Under the pieces are notes generated by a model. That model saw only the letters and a list, made by a program, of their open reading frames with translations. It did no database searches and was not told the origin of the DNA. A stretch of 64,000 bases of DNA from Chitinophaga pinensis (lineage in GTDB: Bacteria; Bacteroidota; Bacteroidia; Chitinophagales; Chitinophagaceae): NCBI GenBank assembly GCA_945862385.1, contig CAMAXV010000001.1:294643-358642 (forward strand), written 5' to 3'. A program made the position numbers and the translations under genes. This document shows, piece by piece, positions 53,053 through 62,463 of the stretch (positions are counted from its first letter, which is position 1; every line of letters starts with the position of its first letter).

Positions 53053-53060
53053 TAACTTGC
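53053..53060 (+). promoter_or_regulatory. Variant -7 element of the SNF2 gene
   Basis: TAACTTGC lies 20 nt before the ATG at 53081 and repeats the octamer seen before uvrD. Confidence 0.3.
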
Positions 53061-53080
53061 GGATTCACCATACCTGAAAC

Positions 53081-56000
53081 ATGTCCCTTTCACATCTCCT
53101 CAAGTTCGTTTACAACAATGGTACAGATGAAGTAATCCGTCGTGGTAAGAAGATACATGCCATCGGTTATGTTGAATTTGTAGAGCATGATGAACTCTTA
53201 AATGCCGTTAGTTTCAGGGTAAAAGACGATAACTACACCACCTTTTACAAGGTGCATGTTCAGAAATACAGGGATCCACGTGCTCTGGCCCTGCGTTGCA
53301 CCTGTCCGTATAACCTGGGAGACATCTGCAGGCATGAAGCAGCAGCCCTTTTTCACCTGCAGGATATGGTTGACCGGAATATGATTGGTGACAATACCAT
53401 CCGGTATGATCAGAAACATACGGTTATCAAGATGAAGCAGATTGATCTGCGTACCATCAGAATGCTCGCAACACCTGAAGTAACAGAAAAGGCTGAAGTA
53501 GTGCTGCGTAAGCAGAAGGCAGCCATACAGAGTGCAAGGGAAGAACGCGTTGAGGCTTTACTTGAACTCGACGGCGAACAGTTTCCACTCGTGATACAGC
53601 GGAACGAGGAAAAGAATTTTGATACTTCCTGCAAATGCACCGAGGAAACGCATGCCATGTGTCTGCACAAAACAGTTTTGTTTTTGCAATTGCTCAACGC
53701 GTTTGGTTCTCAGTATTTTGATACCATCCGGAACTGGGACAAGGAAAAGAATAAATTGCTTGGTATATACGGGTACAGTATGAATGAACCCGACTGGCAG
53801 TCGAAATTTGAATTTACCTATAAAGACGGAAAGCCTTTTTTGCGTGTGCTTGATGCATCAGTCAAACGCGTAACCAGTGTTGTGGAAGAAAAATCCAAAC
53901 CGGTCATAACCCGCACTGAACCACAGGTAGCACTGGTTGAAGAACCGGTAGTCACTACTTCACAGCGCTTAGGTATGGTTTTTGTTGAAACACCTGCTAA
54001 GTATCCTGGCTTTCAGGTGGAGCTTGTGAGTGGGGAATTGTATGATGGTAATACAGATTTTACGGGAAGAGTAGAACATATCGATCTTACAAAGTTTGTA
54101 CCATCGGCCAATTTCAATCAGCAGGATATTGCGCTCATCAATGCAGTCAGAAAACTGCAGCGAACAGAAATCGATAAATATGTGAGCAGAAATTCTCCTT
54201 TTTCCGGTATCTGGGAGAATATCATTTATTCTGAAGAAGAGGGGCTGCCTGCTGAAACTACCCAGCTCATAGACGAATATATCCACCCCAAACTGGTGCG
54301 GATATTTGCAGAATTTGGTTCTTCGGTTCCTTTCCGGAGATTACCTTCCGGTAAGCCTTTTACTACTGCCAACCTGCAACCACTAGACATCAGCAGTTCA
54401 AGGATGCACCCGGGTATGAAAGTGAAAGTGCTGAAAAAAGAAATCGAACTGATTCCAACAGTCCATATCCAGGAATGGGATATTGAAATTTCTGCCAATG
54501 AGTGGACTTCCACGTTGATTTGTCTTTTCAACAACAACCTTTACTGCTGGAATAGTCCTGAAGATCTGGAATCAGTAACAGGTTTTCTTCCTGAGCGAAA
54601 CAGGAAAATAAAAATGACCGAATGGGCGTCGCAGCTTGAGAAGACAATTCTGCCCTTTGCCAGAAAATATGCAGTAGATTTTGATCGCAGTCTCCTTACG
54701 GAAACTTTTGCCGGAAAGCCTGATGTCAGGCTCCAGTTGCAGGAAAAAAATGAATACCTCATCTTTATTCCGCAATTCGTCTATCAAAATTATGAGGTAA
54801 AGTATACGGATAAAGAAACCATATTCATTCCTGAAGCAGGAAAGGTTAAACTGATTCGCAGGGATATTGAAAAGGAAAAGGAATTTCTCAGCAAGCTGAC
54901 TTCACTGCATTCCAATTTCATCACTACTGAAAACAGTTTCAACCTCGTACTCAAAGGCAATGAGGTTTTGCGTAACAACTGGTTCTTTCTTTTCATTGAT
55001 GTGATGAAGTCTGCTGAAGTGCCTTTACTCGGCTTTGAGGTACTTAAAAATTACCGTTTCAACACATCCAAACCGCAAACCCGCATTCACATCAGTAATG
55101 GAGTAGACTGGTTCGATGCTAAAATTGATATTGTTTTCGGAGACCAGAAGGTAACCATTGAAGAAATTAAAAAAGCACTCACCAACAAACAGCAGTTTGT
55201 TCAGCTGAATGACGGTTCACTCGGTATTCTCCCTGATGAATGGCTTAAGAAATATTCGTTGCTGTTCAGGGTAGGTGAAGGCAAGCAGCATAACCTCCGT
55301 TTGTCGAAATACCACCTCAGCATCATCGATGAATTGTACAATGGTATCGATGAAACGGAAGTAATGATCAGGTTGGAAGAGAAATACGACAGGCTTCGGT
55401 CATTCAACCGCATCAACGAGATTAATCCTCCAACAGCATTGGCTGAAATTCTGCGTCCCTATCAGATTGCCGGTTATCACTGGCTCAACTACCTCAACGA
55501 AGTTGGCTGGGGAGGTATCCTCGCCGATGACATGGGTCTGGGTAAAACCATTCAGGCACTTTCATTCCTGCAACTTTTCAGAGACCAGAACGAAAAAATG
55601 ACTGCCCTGGTTGTTTGTCCAACCACACTCATGTTCAACTGGGAAAATGAGATTAAAAAATTTACGCCGAAGTTAACCTATAAGATTCACCATGGAGGCG
55701 ACAGGGTTCGGGATAAATCTATTTTTGAACAACATGATGTGGTGATTACCACATATGGCACCCTGCGGAGTGATATTAAATTCATGCTGGAAACACAATT
55801 TGATTATATCGTACTCGATGAATCTCAGGCAATAAAGAACCCACAAAGCAAAGTGACGCGGGCGGCCTGTTTGCTGAATGCCAGGAACAGGTTGTGTATG
55901 AGTGGTACGCCGCTTCAGAACAATACCTTTGATATCTATGCCCAGATGAATTTTCTCAATCCGGGTATGTTGGGCAGCATAGAAAATTTCAGTAATGAAT

Positions 56001-56839
56001 TTGCAACACCGATTGATAAGTTTGGTGAAAAGGAACATAAGGATCACCTTAAAAAACTATTGTTCCCATTCATCCTGAGAAGAACAAAAGAACAGGTTGC
56101 CAAAGATCTTCCGGCAAAAACAGAGACAATCCTGTTTTGTGAGATGGAAGATGAACAAAGGAATATCTATGATGCCTACAGGAATGATTACCGCGACAGG
56201 ATTCTGGGTGTCATCAAGGAGCATGGTATCGATAAATCACAACTGACCATTCTGCAGGGTCTGATGAAACTCAGGCAAATCTGTGACTCTCCGGCAATTA
56301 TGAATGAAGCAGAGAAGTTGCCCAATGTTTCTGTAAAGCTTGATGAACTTTCAAGAGAGATCACAGAGAATATTGGTGACCACAAGGCCCTTATCTTTTC
56401 CCAGTTTCTCGGAATGCTTGCACTGATCAGGGAAAAGCTAACACAGCTTGGTGTGAAATTTGAATATTTCGATGGCAGTACTACAGCAATTGAACGTGAA
56501 CGTGCCATTCAGAATTTTCAGAAAAATGATGAGGTCAGGGTCTTTCTCATTTCATTGAAAGCTGGTGGTGTGGGTCTGAACCTCACTGCTGCTGATTATG
56601 TATATATTGTTGATCCATGGTGGAATCCGGCAGTAGAACAGCAGGCAATAGACCGTACGCACCGGATTGGCCAGACAAAAAGTATTTTTGCTTACCGCAT
56701 GATTTGTAAGGATACCATTGAAGATAAAATCCTGCAGCTGCAGGATAAAAAACGAAGCCTGGCACGTGATCTGGTGGCTGATGATGATGGTTTTGTAAAA
56801 AGTCTCAGCCGGGAAGATGTGGAATATCTTTTTAGTTAA
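53081..56839 (+). CDS. SNF2-family helicase with two SWIM-like zinc motifs
   Basis: The 1,252-residue protein has two CxC-x7-CxH motifs of identical spacing: C73/C75/C83/H85 and C184/C186/C194/H196. The middle (about 310-780) is of unclear fold. The C-terminal SNF2 core has DDMGLGKTIQ, VLDESQAIKN, MSGTPLQNN, AGGVGLNLTAADYV and WWNPAVEQQAIDRTHRIGQ. It is a double-stranded DNA translocase of the bacterial HepA/RapA-like class, probably acting on nucleoprotein or RNA polymerase. No restriction-modification or defence genes are adjacent. Confidence 0.92.
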   Translation: MSLSHLLKFVYNNGTDEVIRRGKKIHAIGYVEFVEHDELLNAVSFRVKDDNYTTFYKVHVQKYRDPRALALRCTCPYNLGDICRHEAAALFHLQDMVDRNMIGDNTIRYDQKHTVIKMKQIDLRTIRMLATPEVTEKAEVVLRKQKAAIQSAREERVEALLELDGEQFPLVIQRNEEKNFDTSCKCTEETHAMCLHKTVLFLQLLNAFGSQYFDTIRNWDKEKNKLLGIYGYSMNEPDWQSKFEFTYKDGKPFLRVLDASVKRVTSVVEEKSKPVITRTEPQVALVEEPVVTTSQRLGMVFVETPAKYPGFQVELVSGELYDGNTDFTGRVEHIDLTKFVPSANFNQQDIALINAVRKLQRTEIDKYVSRNSPFSGIWENIIYSEEEGLPAETTQLIDEYIHPKLVRIFAEFGSSVPFRRLPSGKPFTTANLQPLDISSSRMHPGMKVKVLKKEIELIPTVHIQEWDIEISANEWTSTLICLFNNNLYCWNSPEDLESVTGFLPERNRKIKMTEWASQLEKTILPFARKYAVDFDRSLLTETFAGKPDVRLQLQEKNEYLIFIPQFVYQNYEVKYTDKETIFIPEAGKVKLIRRDIEKEKEFLSKLTSLHSNFITTENSFNLVLKGNEVLRNNWFFLFIDVMKSAEVPLLGFEVLKNYRFNTSKPQTRIHISNGVDWFDAKIDIVFGDQKVTIEEIKKALTNKQQFVQLNDGSLGILPDEWLKKYSLLFRVGEGKQHNLRLSKYHLSIIDELYNGIDETEVMIRLEEKYDRLRSFNRINEINPPTALAEILRPYQIAGYHWLNYLNEVGWGGILADDMGLGKTIQALSFLQLFRDQNEKMTALVVCPTTLMFNWENEIKKFTPKLTYKIHHGGDRVRDKSIFEQHDVVITTYGTLRSDIKFMLETQFDYIVLDESQAIKNPQSKVTRAACLLNARNRLCMSGTPLQNNTFDIYAQMNFLNPGMLGSIENFSNEFATPIDKFGEKEHKDHLKKLLFPFILRRTKEQVAKDLPAKTETILFCEMEDEQRNIYDAYRNDYRDRILGVIKEHGIDKSQLTILQGLMKLRQICDSPAIMNEAEKLPNVSVKLDELSREITENIGDHKALIFSQFLGMLALIREKLTQLGVKFEYFDGSTTAIERERAIQNFQKNDEVRVFLISLKAGGVGLNLTAADYVYIVDPWWNPAVEQQAIDRTHRIGQTKSIFAYRMICKDTIEDKILQLQDKKRSLARDLVADDDGFVKSLSREDVEYLFS

Positions 56840-56984
56840 AATTACTTAAAACTTTCATTTACAGTACTTTATAAATTGTGCTTCCTTTTCTGACGTGTAT
56901 CAACGTATCATAATTACGTAAAAATACCTGCAACACTTTCATTTTATTTTTTTGTGGTTTAGTTTCACGCAAACTGGACCCCTC

Positions 56985-57395
56985 ATGAAAAAGTATTTTT
57001 TACCGATCTTTCTGATCGTGACCGTTGCCCTGTCTGGTTGCGGCAAGGATGTTAACATATTTTCCTCTCCCAAGGTTGTGGCAGGCGGATTGACCAACTA
57101 TGGCACCAGGACCTGGAAGCTCAAAGCCTTGTTCGTTAATAATGCAGCACAACCGCTTACCCCTGCACAGGTCATTTACACCAAAACATACAAGAACGAT
57201 TATACCTGGAAAGACTCTGATGGTTATACAGGTACTTTTACAGTACCCAACACCAAAGAGCTTCAGGAAGTTACAGCCAATGCGCCGGGTGGACCGTTAA
57301 CCATAACGTATACCATCGTTGCGTTTACACCCACTGAGCTGACCATTGAGTACATGTACAATCAGGGAACATACAAATTTGTATTTGGCGAATGA
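56985..57395 (+). CDS. Small lipoprotein, first gene of the collagen-like operon
   Basis: The ATG at 56985 opens a lipoprotein signal (C19 in ALSGCGKDV); the frame extends up to 56952 without need. The 136-residue protein has a short linker, then a beta-rich domain with RTWKLKALFVNN, YTWKDSDGYTGTF and TPTELTIEYMYNQGTYKFVF, resembling lipocalin-like lipoproteins of Bacteroidota. Function is unknown. Its stop overlaps the next ATG (ATGA), so the T9SS-tailed protein is translationally coupled. Confidence 0.75.
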   Translation: MKKYFLPIFLIVTVALSGCGKDVNIFSSPKVVAGGLTNYGTRTWKLKALFVNNAAQPLTPAQVIYTKTYKNDYTWKDSDGYTGTFTVPNTKELQEVTANAPGGPLTITYTIVAFTPTELTIEYMYNQGTYKFVFGE

Positions 57396-57910
57396 GAAAG
57401 TATACCATCCTTTCATTGCTGATTATGCTTGCTGGAAGTGCAAGCGCCCAATTAAACGGATCATATGCGTTTGGTGGATTGACCATGGAAGCCACAACCG
57501 GATCCACTTTTAGTGGACCGCTTGCCTTTGATGGTAAAAATGATTGTCTTACCCTCCAGAATGGTGTTTCTGTGCTCATGAGCATTGAAAACAAAGGAGG
57601 CACCTTCAAAATGATTTGTAAAGGAGTTGATTCAGAAAAACCTGCTGCAGTCTCTGTTTTCCCCAATCCATCATCAACCTTTACCATGCTTCAGTCAGCA
57701 GACTTTGCCGGTTCTAACCAACCTGTTGAAATAACGCTGATGGATATAAGGGGAAAGGTGGTGCATCAGCAAAATATAAGGGGGGAACAGCTGAAAAGCG
57801 GGCTGCAACTTCCTGTCAGCCAGCTCTCAGGTGGATTATACATGCTTCGGTTATCCAGCGGGCAAACAATTCAAACATTCAAGATCATTAAAACAGGTAC
57901 CTTAAAATGA
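57392..57910 (+). CDS. Secreted protein with type IX secretion C-terminal domain
   Basis: The 172-residue protein has a signal peptide (to GSASAQ), a short middle domain (20-85) and a type A T9SS sorting domain (about 88-172): VSVFPNPSS at its start, [11 protein letters not shown] in the middle and [11 protein letters not shown] near the end. It should cross the outer membrane by T9SS and be attached to the surface. The functional part is very small, so it may be a structural or docking subunit. ATGA overlaps couple it to both neighbours. Confidence 0.85.
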   Translation: MRKYTILSLLIMLAGSASAQLNGSYAFGGLTMEATTGSTFSGPLAFDGKNDCLTLQNGVSVLMSIENKGGTFKMICKGVDSEKPAAVSVFPNPSSTFTMLQSADFAGSNQPVEITLMDIRGKVVHQQNIRGEQLKSGLQLPVSQLSGGLYMLRLSSGQTIQTFKIIKTGTLK

Positions 57911-60498
57911 AAAAGATCATCTTTCTGTTTCAGTTTATATGCTGGACAGTTTTACTTAACGCCCAGACACCTCAGGGTATAACTTTTCAGGCTGTAGCCC
58001 GGGATCCTTCGGGTAATGCTGCCCGCCTGCGTCAGGTTTATGTAATTGATAGGGTCATCGCCGGTGCTGCCAATGGTTCCGTTGCCTGGGAGGAGAGCCA
58101 TACTGTTACAACCAACGGAGAGGGTGTATTTACCATTGTTGTGGGCAGGGGAACCCGGGTTTCCGGCACTGCAGCAGCTTTTAATAATATCCGCTGGGAT
58201 CTGACAACCTATTTTTTCAATGTGCGGGTGGCTGTGGCACCTTCTTTGCCTGCTCCTACCTGGACGGCAGCTGCCAATTATGTGGATATGGGTACCACCC
58301 AATTCTGGAGCGTGCCTTATGCACTTGTTTCAGGAACCAGCAGTACTGCGGCCTTTCTGGCAGGCAACACTGCGCCACTGAATACTTTTGGCAAGGATGG
58401 TGATTTTTACCTGAATACCGTTAATTACCAGTTGTTCGGACCAAAAGCAAGTGGTTCCTGGGGTACTTCCCGGTCAATAATCGGACCAGCAGGTGCGCAG
58501 GGCATCCAGGGTATCCAGGGTATTCAGGGTGTAACCGGACCAACCGGTCCTCAGGGTTTGCAAGGTGTACAAGGCATTGCCGGTCCGCAGGGACCAGCTG
58601 GTGTCAATGGAAAATCTGTTTTGAATGGCACTGTTAACCCAGCTAATAATATTGGGGCTGATGGTGATTTTTATATTAATTCTTCAGCGAGAACATTGTT
58701 TGGACCCAAAACTGCAGGTATCTGGCAGGCTGGGATTTCTCTTATTGGTCCAGCCGGACCACAAGGCATTCAAGGTATTCAGGGTGTTGCAGGTCCGGCC
58801 GGGCCCGCGGGCCCGGCCGGTGCACAAGGTGCCACTGGTCCGCAGGGACTTACCGGTCCACAGGGACCTGCCGGACCAACCGGTCCACAAGGTGCCACCG
58901 GTCCGCAAGGCTTAAATGGTTTACAAGGTGCTATTGGTCCCATTGGCTTAACCGGTCCTGCCGGTCCCGTTGGTCCTATTGGCTTAACAGGCCCTACTGG
59001 TGCAGTTGGTCCCATTGGCTTAACTGGTCCTGCCGGCCCCGTTGGTCCGCAAGGTCCTGCCGGTCTTGATGGTGCTGTTGGTCCAGTTGGACCTGTTGGT
59101 CCGATTGGCTTAACTGGTCCTGCCGGCCCCGTTGGTCCGCAAGGTCCTGCCGGACTTGATGGTGCTGTCGGTCCAGTTGGACCCGTTGGTCCGATTGGCT
59201 TAACCGGTCCTGCCGGCCCCGTTGGTCCGCAAGGTCCTGCCGGACTTGATGGTGCTGCTGGTCCAGTTGGACCCGTTGGTCCCATTGGCTTAACTGGTCC
59301 TGCCGGCCCTGCCGGTGTTCCTGGTCCTGCTGGTCCTCAAGGACCTGCTGGCGATCCTGGTGGCCCTGCCGGCCCTCAAGGTCCTGCTGGCCCTGCTGGT
59401 CCCGCTGGTCCTGCCGGAGCAAATGGTGTTGCCGGTCCTGCCGGACCCGCTGGCCCTGCTGGTCCTGCCGGAGTTCCTGGCCCTGCTGGTCCTCAGGGAC
59501 CCGCTGGTGATCCTGGTGGCCCTGCCGGACCTCAAGGTCCCGCTGGCCCTGCTGGTGCTACCGGTCCGCAAGGTCTTCCTGGTGCTACTGGTCCTGCTGG
59601 TCCACAAGGCCCCGCTGGTGCTGATGGTGCAGTTGGTCCACAAGGTCCTGCCGGTCCTGCAGGTGCAGCAGGCGCAACTGGTGCAACCGGCCCCGCTGGT
59701 CCACAAGGTCCCACTGGTGCTGATGGAGCTCCTGGAGCAACTGGTCCTGCTGGTGCACAAGGTCCTGCCGGCCCCGCTGGTGCTGCAGGTGCAACAGGCG
59801 CTGCTGGTGCACAAGGTCCCGCTGGTGCTGATGGTGCAGTTGGTCCACAAGGTCCTGCGGGCCCCGCTGGTCCTGCAGGTGCAACAGGTGCAACCGGCCC
59901 CGCTGGAACAACGAACGCTGCCGATTTAACTGGAATATTAAACATTGCCAACGGCGGTACGGGTTCTGCTACGCAGAATTTTGTTGATCTCACAGCCGCT
60001 CAGACTATTGGAGGTAATAAAACATTTTCAGGTACTGTAACGCTTGCATCTCCTGTTATGACGGGAACGCCCACAGCTCCTACAGCTACTGCAGGTACCA
60101 ACAATACTCAGGTGGCAACTACAGCTTATGTAGATGCCGCAGTGGCAGCAGGAACGCCTTCAGATGCACGTCTCAAAAAAGAGATTGTTCCCATACAAGG
60201 AGGACTATCTTCAGTCATGAAACTCAGGCCTGTTAATTACCTCCGAAAGCCCAGTCTGTCTTCCTCTGATTATACAATCCGTGAAAATGGTTTTATTGCC
60301 CAGGAGTTGATGACAGTGCTTCCGGAAGTGGTGTATGAAGCGAGAGACACCGAAAAAATATTCAAGGTGAATTATATCTCTATCATTCCTGTACTCACCA
60401 AAGCACTGCAGGAACAGCAACAGCAGATTCAGGCGCAACAGCAGCAGATCGATGAACTTAAAAAACTCGTGAAGGAATTGCTCAATAAAAAACAGTAA
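57907..60498 (+). CDS. Collagen-like Gly-X-Y protein with tail-fibre segment and S74 chaperone domain
   Basis: The 863-residue protein has a signal peptide (to LNAQ), an N-terminal beta domain (20-140), two DGDFYxN-LFGPK modules (about 160-190 and 245-280), Gly-X-Y repeats at 193-236 and 281-667, a phage tail-fibre-like stretch ([22 protein letters not shown] in part), and a C-terminal S74/endosialidase-chaperone domain starting SDARLKKE (S752, K757) with a Gln-rich coiled-coil end. It should trimerise as a surface fibre. Two GDPGGPAGP breaks interrupt the triplet phase. Its 3' end overlaps the convergent transporter gene by 17 nt. Confidence 0.88.
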   Translation: MKKIIFLFQFICWTVLLNAQTPQGITFQAVARDPSGNAARLRQVYVIDRVIAGAANGSVAWEESHTVTTNGEGVFTIVVGRGTRVSGTAAAFNNIRWDLTTYFFNVRVAVAPSLPAPTWTAAANYVDMGTTQFWSVPYALVSGTSSTAAFLAGNTAPLNTFGKDGDFYLNTVNYQLFGPKASGSWGTSRSIIGPAGAQGIQGIQGIQGVTGPTGPQGLQGVQGIAGPQGPAGVNGKSVLNGTVNPANNIGADGDFYINSSARTLFGPKTAGIWQAGISLIGPAGPQGIQGIQGVAGPAGPAGPAGAQGATGPQGLTGPQGPAGPTGPQGATGPQGLNGLQGAIGPIGLTGPAGPVGPIGLTGPTGAVGPIGLTGPAGPVGPQGPAGLDGAVGPVGPVGPIGLTGPAGPVGPQGPAGLDGAVGPVGPVGPIGLTGPAGPVGPQGPAGLDGAAGPVGPVGPIGLTGPAGPAGVPGPAGPQGPAGDPGGPAGPQGPAGPAGPAGPAGANGVAGPAGPAGPAGPAGVPGPAGPQGPAGDPGGPAGPQGPAGPAGATGPQGLPGATGPAGPQGPAGADGAVGPQGPAGPAGAAGATGATGPAGPQGPTGADGAPGATGPAGAQGPAGPAGAAGATGAAGAQGPAGADGAVGPQGPAGPAGPAGATGATGPAGTTNAADLTGILNIANGGTGSATQNFVDLTAAQTIGGNKTFSGTVTLASPVMTGTPTAPTATAGTNNTQVATTAYVDAAVAAGTPSDARLKKEIVPIQGGLSSVMKLRPVNYLRKPSLSSSDYTIRENGFIAQELMTVLPEVVYEARDTEKIFKVNYISIIPVLTKALQEQQQQIQAQQQQIDELKKLVKELLNKKQ
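59017..59286 (+). repeat. Three 90-bp tandem repeats in the collagen-like gene
   Basis: Units at 59017-59106, 59107-59196 and 59197-59286 each start GGCTTAAC and differ at only a few bases. Each encodes 30 residues, ten Gly-X-Y triplets ([20 protein letters not shown] in its first part). Confidence 0.85.
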
Positions 60499-61672
60499 AG
60501 GCTGTTTTCACGCTGAGGTAAAGTGTGAATGCAATTACAGCTATGCCGAATATTTTCAACCACAGGGGATGCTTGTAATCCCCTGTTATTTTTTTATTGC
60601 CAGCTGCCAGCAGAATCAGCATCAGTGCCACCGGCAGAATGAATCCGTTCAGTGCACCTACCACTACCAGTGTTTTCACCGGTTTGCCAACCACGAGAAA
60701 AATCAGCAGCGCAACACCTACAAAGTTTACCAGCATTGTCTTTTCTTTATTTTCAAAAACAGGGTGTAGCGATCTGAAAAAGGAAATGGTGGTGTAGGCT
60801 GAACCAACTACCGAAGTGATGGCTGCGCTCCACATCACGATACCGAAGAGCAGGTAACCTATTCTGCCTGCTGCAAGCTGAAAAACTGATGCGGCAGGGT
60901 TTCCCGCATCAAGTCCTAGTCCTTTTGTAACCACACCCAGGGCTGCCAGAAAAAGCAGGATGCGCATCACAGAGGCCAGGAGGATAGCGGTAACGGCAGA
61001 TTTCCCTACAGCTTTTGTATGGCCAGGGCCTGTCATCCCTGCATCAATCAACCGGTGAGCGCCGGCAAAACTGATGTAACCGCCAACAGTACCTCCCACC
61101 AGGGTGATGATGGCAAGTAGGTCGATCTTATCCGGAACAACTGATTTTTGTAACGCTTCACCCCAGGGTGGTTCAGCTACCACAACCACGTAAACAGTCA
61201 GCACAATCATCAGTATCCCCAGCACTTTAGTGAATACATCCATCCACCTCATCGAGTCTTTACGTAAGAAAATGAACATGGCAATGGCTGCACTGATGAT
61301 AGCTCCGGATTCTGCACTCCACCCCGTCAGTACATTCAGTCCGAGTCCGGCCCCTCCAAGATTTCCGGTGTTGAAGGCCAATCCGCCCACCAGTATCAGT
61401 CCGCTCAGCACAAACCCTGCACCGGGAATTACCTTGTTGGCCAGTTCCTGGGCACGCATTCCGGATGCTGCCAGCACTTTCCAGATGTTCAGCTGTGCAC
61501 CGATATCGAGGACGATGGAGATGAGGATAACGAATCCAAAGCTGGCCAGCAGCTGGCTGGTGAAGACTGCAGTTTGGGTGAGGAAGCCCGGACCAATAGC
61601 CGAGGTAGCCATCAGAAAGGCGGCGGCAATGATGGGGGATTTGAATATGTTTTTGAGTTGTTCAGCCTTCAT
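60482..61672 (-). CDS. NRAMP-related membrane transporter (YcsG-like)
   Basis: The 396-residue protein has about eleven membrane helices. The NRAMP-type helix 1 shows [11 protein letters not shown] where metal transporters have DPGN, and the helix 6 region [11 protein letters not shown] lacks the MPH motif, so the canonical Mn/Fe ligands are missing. The start overlaps the pxpA stop (ATGA). In Bacillus subtilis ycsG also neighbours ycsF (pxpA), so a role in 5-oxoproline or related compound uptake is inferred rather than divalent metal uptake. Confidence 0.75.
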   Translation of the reverse strand: MKAEQLKNIFKSPIIAAAFLMATSAIGPGFLTQTAVFTSQLLASFGFVILISIVLDIGAQLNIWKVLAASGMRAQELANKVIPGAGFVLSGLILVGGLAFNTGNLGGAGLGLNVLTGWSAESGAIISAAIAMFIFLRKDSMRWMDVFTKVLGILMIVLTVYVVVVAEPPWGEALQKSVVPDKIDLLAIITLVGGTVGGYISFAGAHRLIDAGMTGPGHTKAVGKSAVTAILLASVMRILLFLAALGVVTKGLGLDAGNPAASVFQLAAGRIGYLLFGIVMWSAAITSVVGSAYTTISFFRSLHPVFENKEKTMLVNFVGVALLIFLVVGKPVKTLVVVGALNGFILPVALMLILLAAGNKKITGDYKHPLWLKIFGIAVIAFTLYLSVKTAFTVFY

Positions 61673-62415
61673 GCGGGTGATTTGATGGTGATTCCGTTTT
61701 CATGCAGCATGTGATGTATATGCTTTGCAAAAGTTACTGCGTGCAGGCCATCACCATGGATACAGATGGTATCTGCTTTGATTGGGATGGTTTGTCCGCT
61801 CGTGGAGATCACTTTTCCATCCAGCACCATGTTCAGCACCTGTTCCAGTGCTGCCTCTGTGGAGACTACCAAAGCTTGTGGATCAGCACGCGGAGTGAGT
61901 CTGCCCTCATGGGTGTACGTGCGGTCTGCAAATACTTCATGAACAAACCGGATGCCATGTGCTGAGGCGCTTTCTGCCGAACAGCTGCCTGATAGTCCGT
62001 ATAACAGCAGATCAGGATTGGTTTCCTGAACGGCATGTGCAATAGCATCAGCAACTGAACGGTCGCGCGCTGCCAGGTTATACAGTGCGCCGTGGGGTTT
62101 GACGTGGTGCAGTGTTGTCCCCGCTGTTTCGCATATTTCTTGTAAAAGTCTGATTTGTTCGGCTACCAGATTGGTGATTTCGGAGGTGCTCAGGTTCAGT
62201 TCTTTTCTCCCAAAGTTATCAGGATCTGCATAGCCCGGATGGGCACCGATGGCCACACCATGCTGTAAAGCCAGATCAACAGTTTGCCGCATGGTTTCAG
62301 GGTTGCCTGCATGTGCACCGCAGGCGATATTGGCAGAGCTGATAAAGGGCATGATGGCTGCATCGGAGGGAAAGCCTTCTCCCATATCGCAGTTGAGATC
62401 TGTTGCAACAGGCAT
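61669..62415 (-). CDS. pxpA: 5-oxoprolinase subunit A (LamB/YcsF family)
   Basis: The ATG at 62415 gives the family N-terminus (VATDLNCDMGEGF) and lies 3 nt from a -7 element; the longer frame to 62460 is rejected. The 248-residue protein has SSANIACGAHAGNPETM, GVAIGAHPGYADP, HVKPHGALYN and ADTICIHGDGLHAV, all diagnostic. PxpA works with PxpB and PxpC to convert 5-oxoproline to glutamate using ATP. pxpB and pxpC are not next to it here. Confidence 0.93.
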   Translation of the reverse strand: MPVATDLNCDMGEGFPSDAAIMPFISSANIACGAHAGNPETMRQTVDLALQHGVAIGAHPGYADPDNFGRKELNLSTSEITNLVAEQIRLLQEICETAGTTLHHVKPHGALYNLAARDRSVADAIAHAVQETNPDLLLYGLSGSCSAESASAHGIRFVHEVFADRTYTHEGRLTPRADPQALVVSTEAALEQVLNMVLDGKVISTSGQTIPIKADTICIHGDGLHAVTFAKHIHHMLHENGITIKSPA

Positions 62416-62418
62416 GAT

Positions 62419-62426
62419 CAAATGTA
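62419..62426 (-). promoter_or_regulatory. -7 element of pxpA, 3 nt before ATG
   Basis: TACATTTG on the minus strand matches TAnnTTTG exactly and is followed by ATC and ATG, predicting a leaderless mRNA. It also fixes the start of pxpA. Confidence 0.5.
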
Positions 62427-62463
62427 ATTCAAAATGATTTGATTTTTTGTCTATATTCATGCC

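Noticed and set aside
58779..59993. Long proline-rich open frames antisense to the collagen-like gene
   Set aside because: They arise because Gly/Pro/Ala codons on the plus strand give no stops on the minus strand; they have no promoter, start context or independent family character.
62416..62460. 15-codon N-terminal extension of pxpA
   Set aside because: Family members start at the VATDLNCDMG region and the -7 element lies inside the extension.
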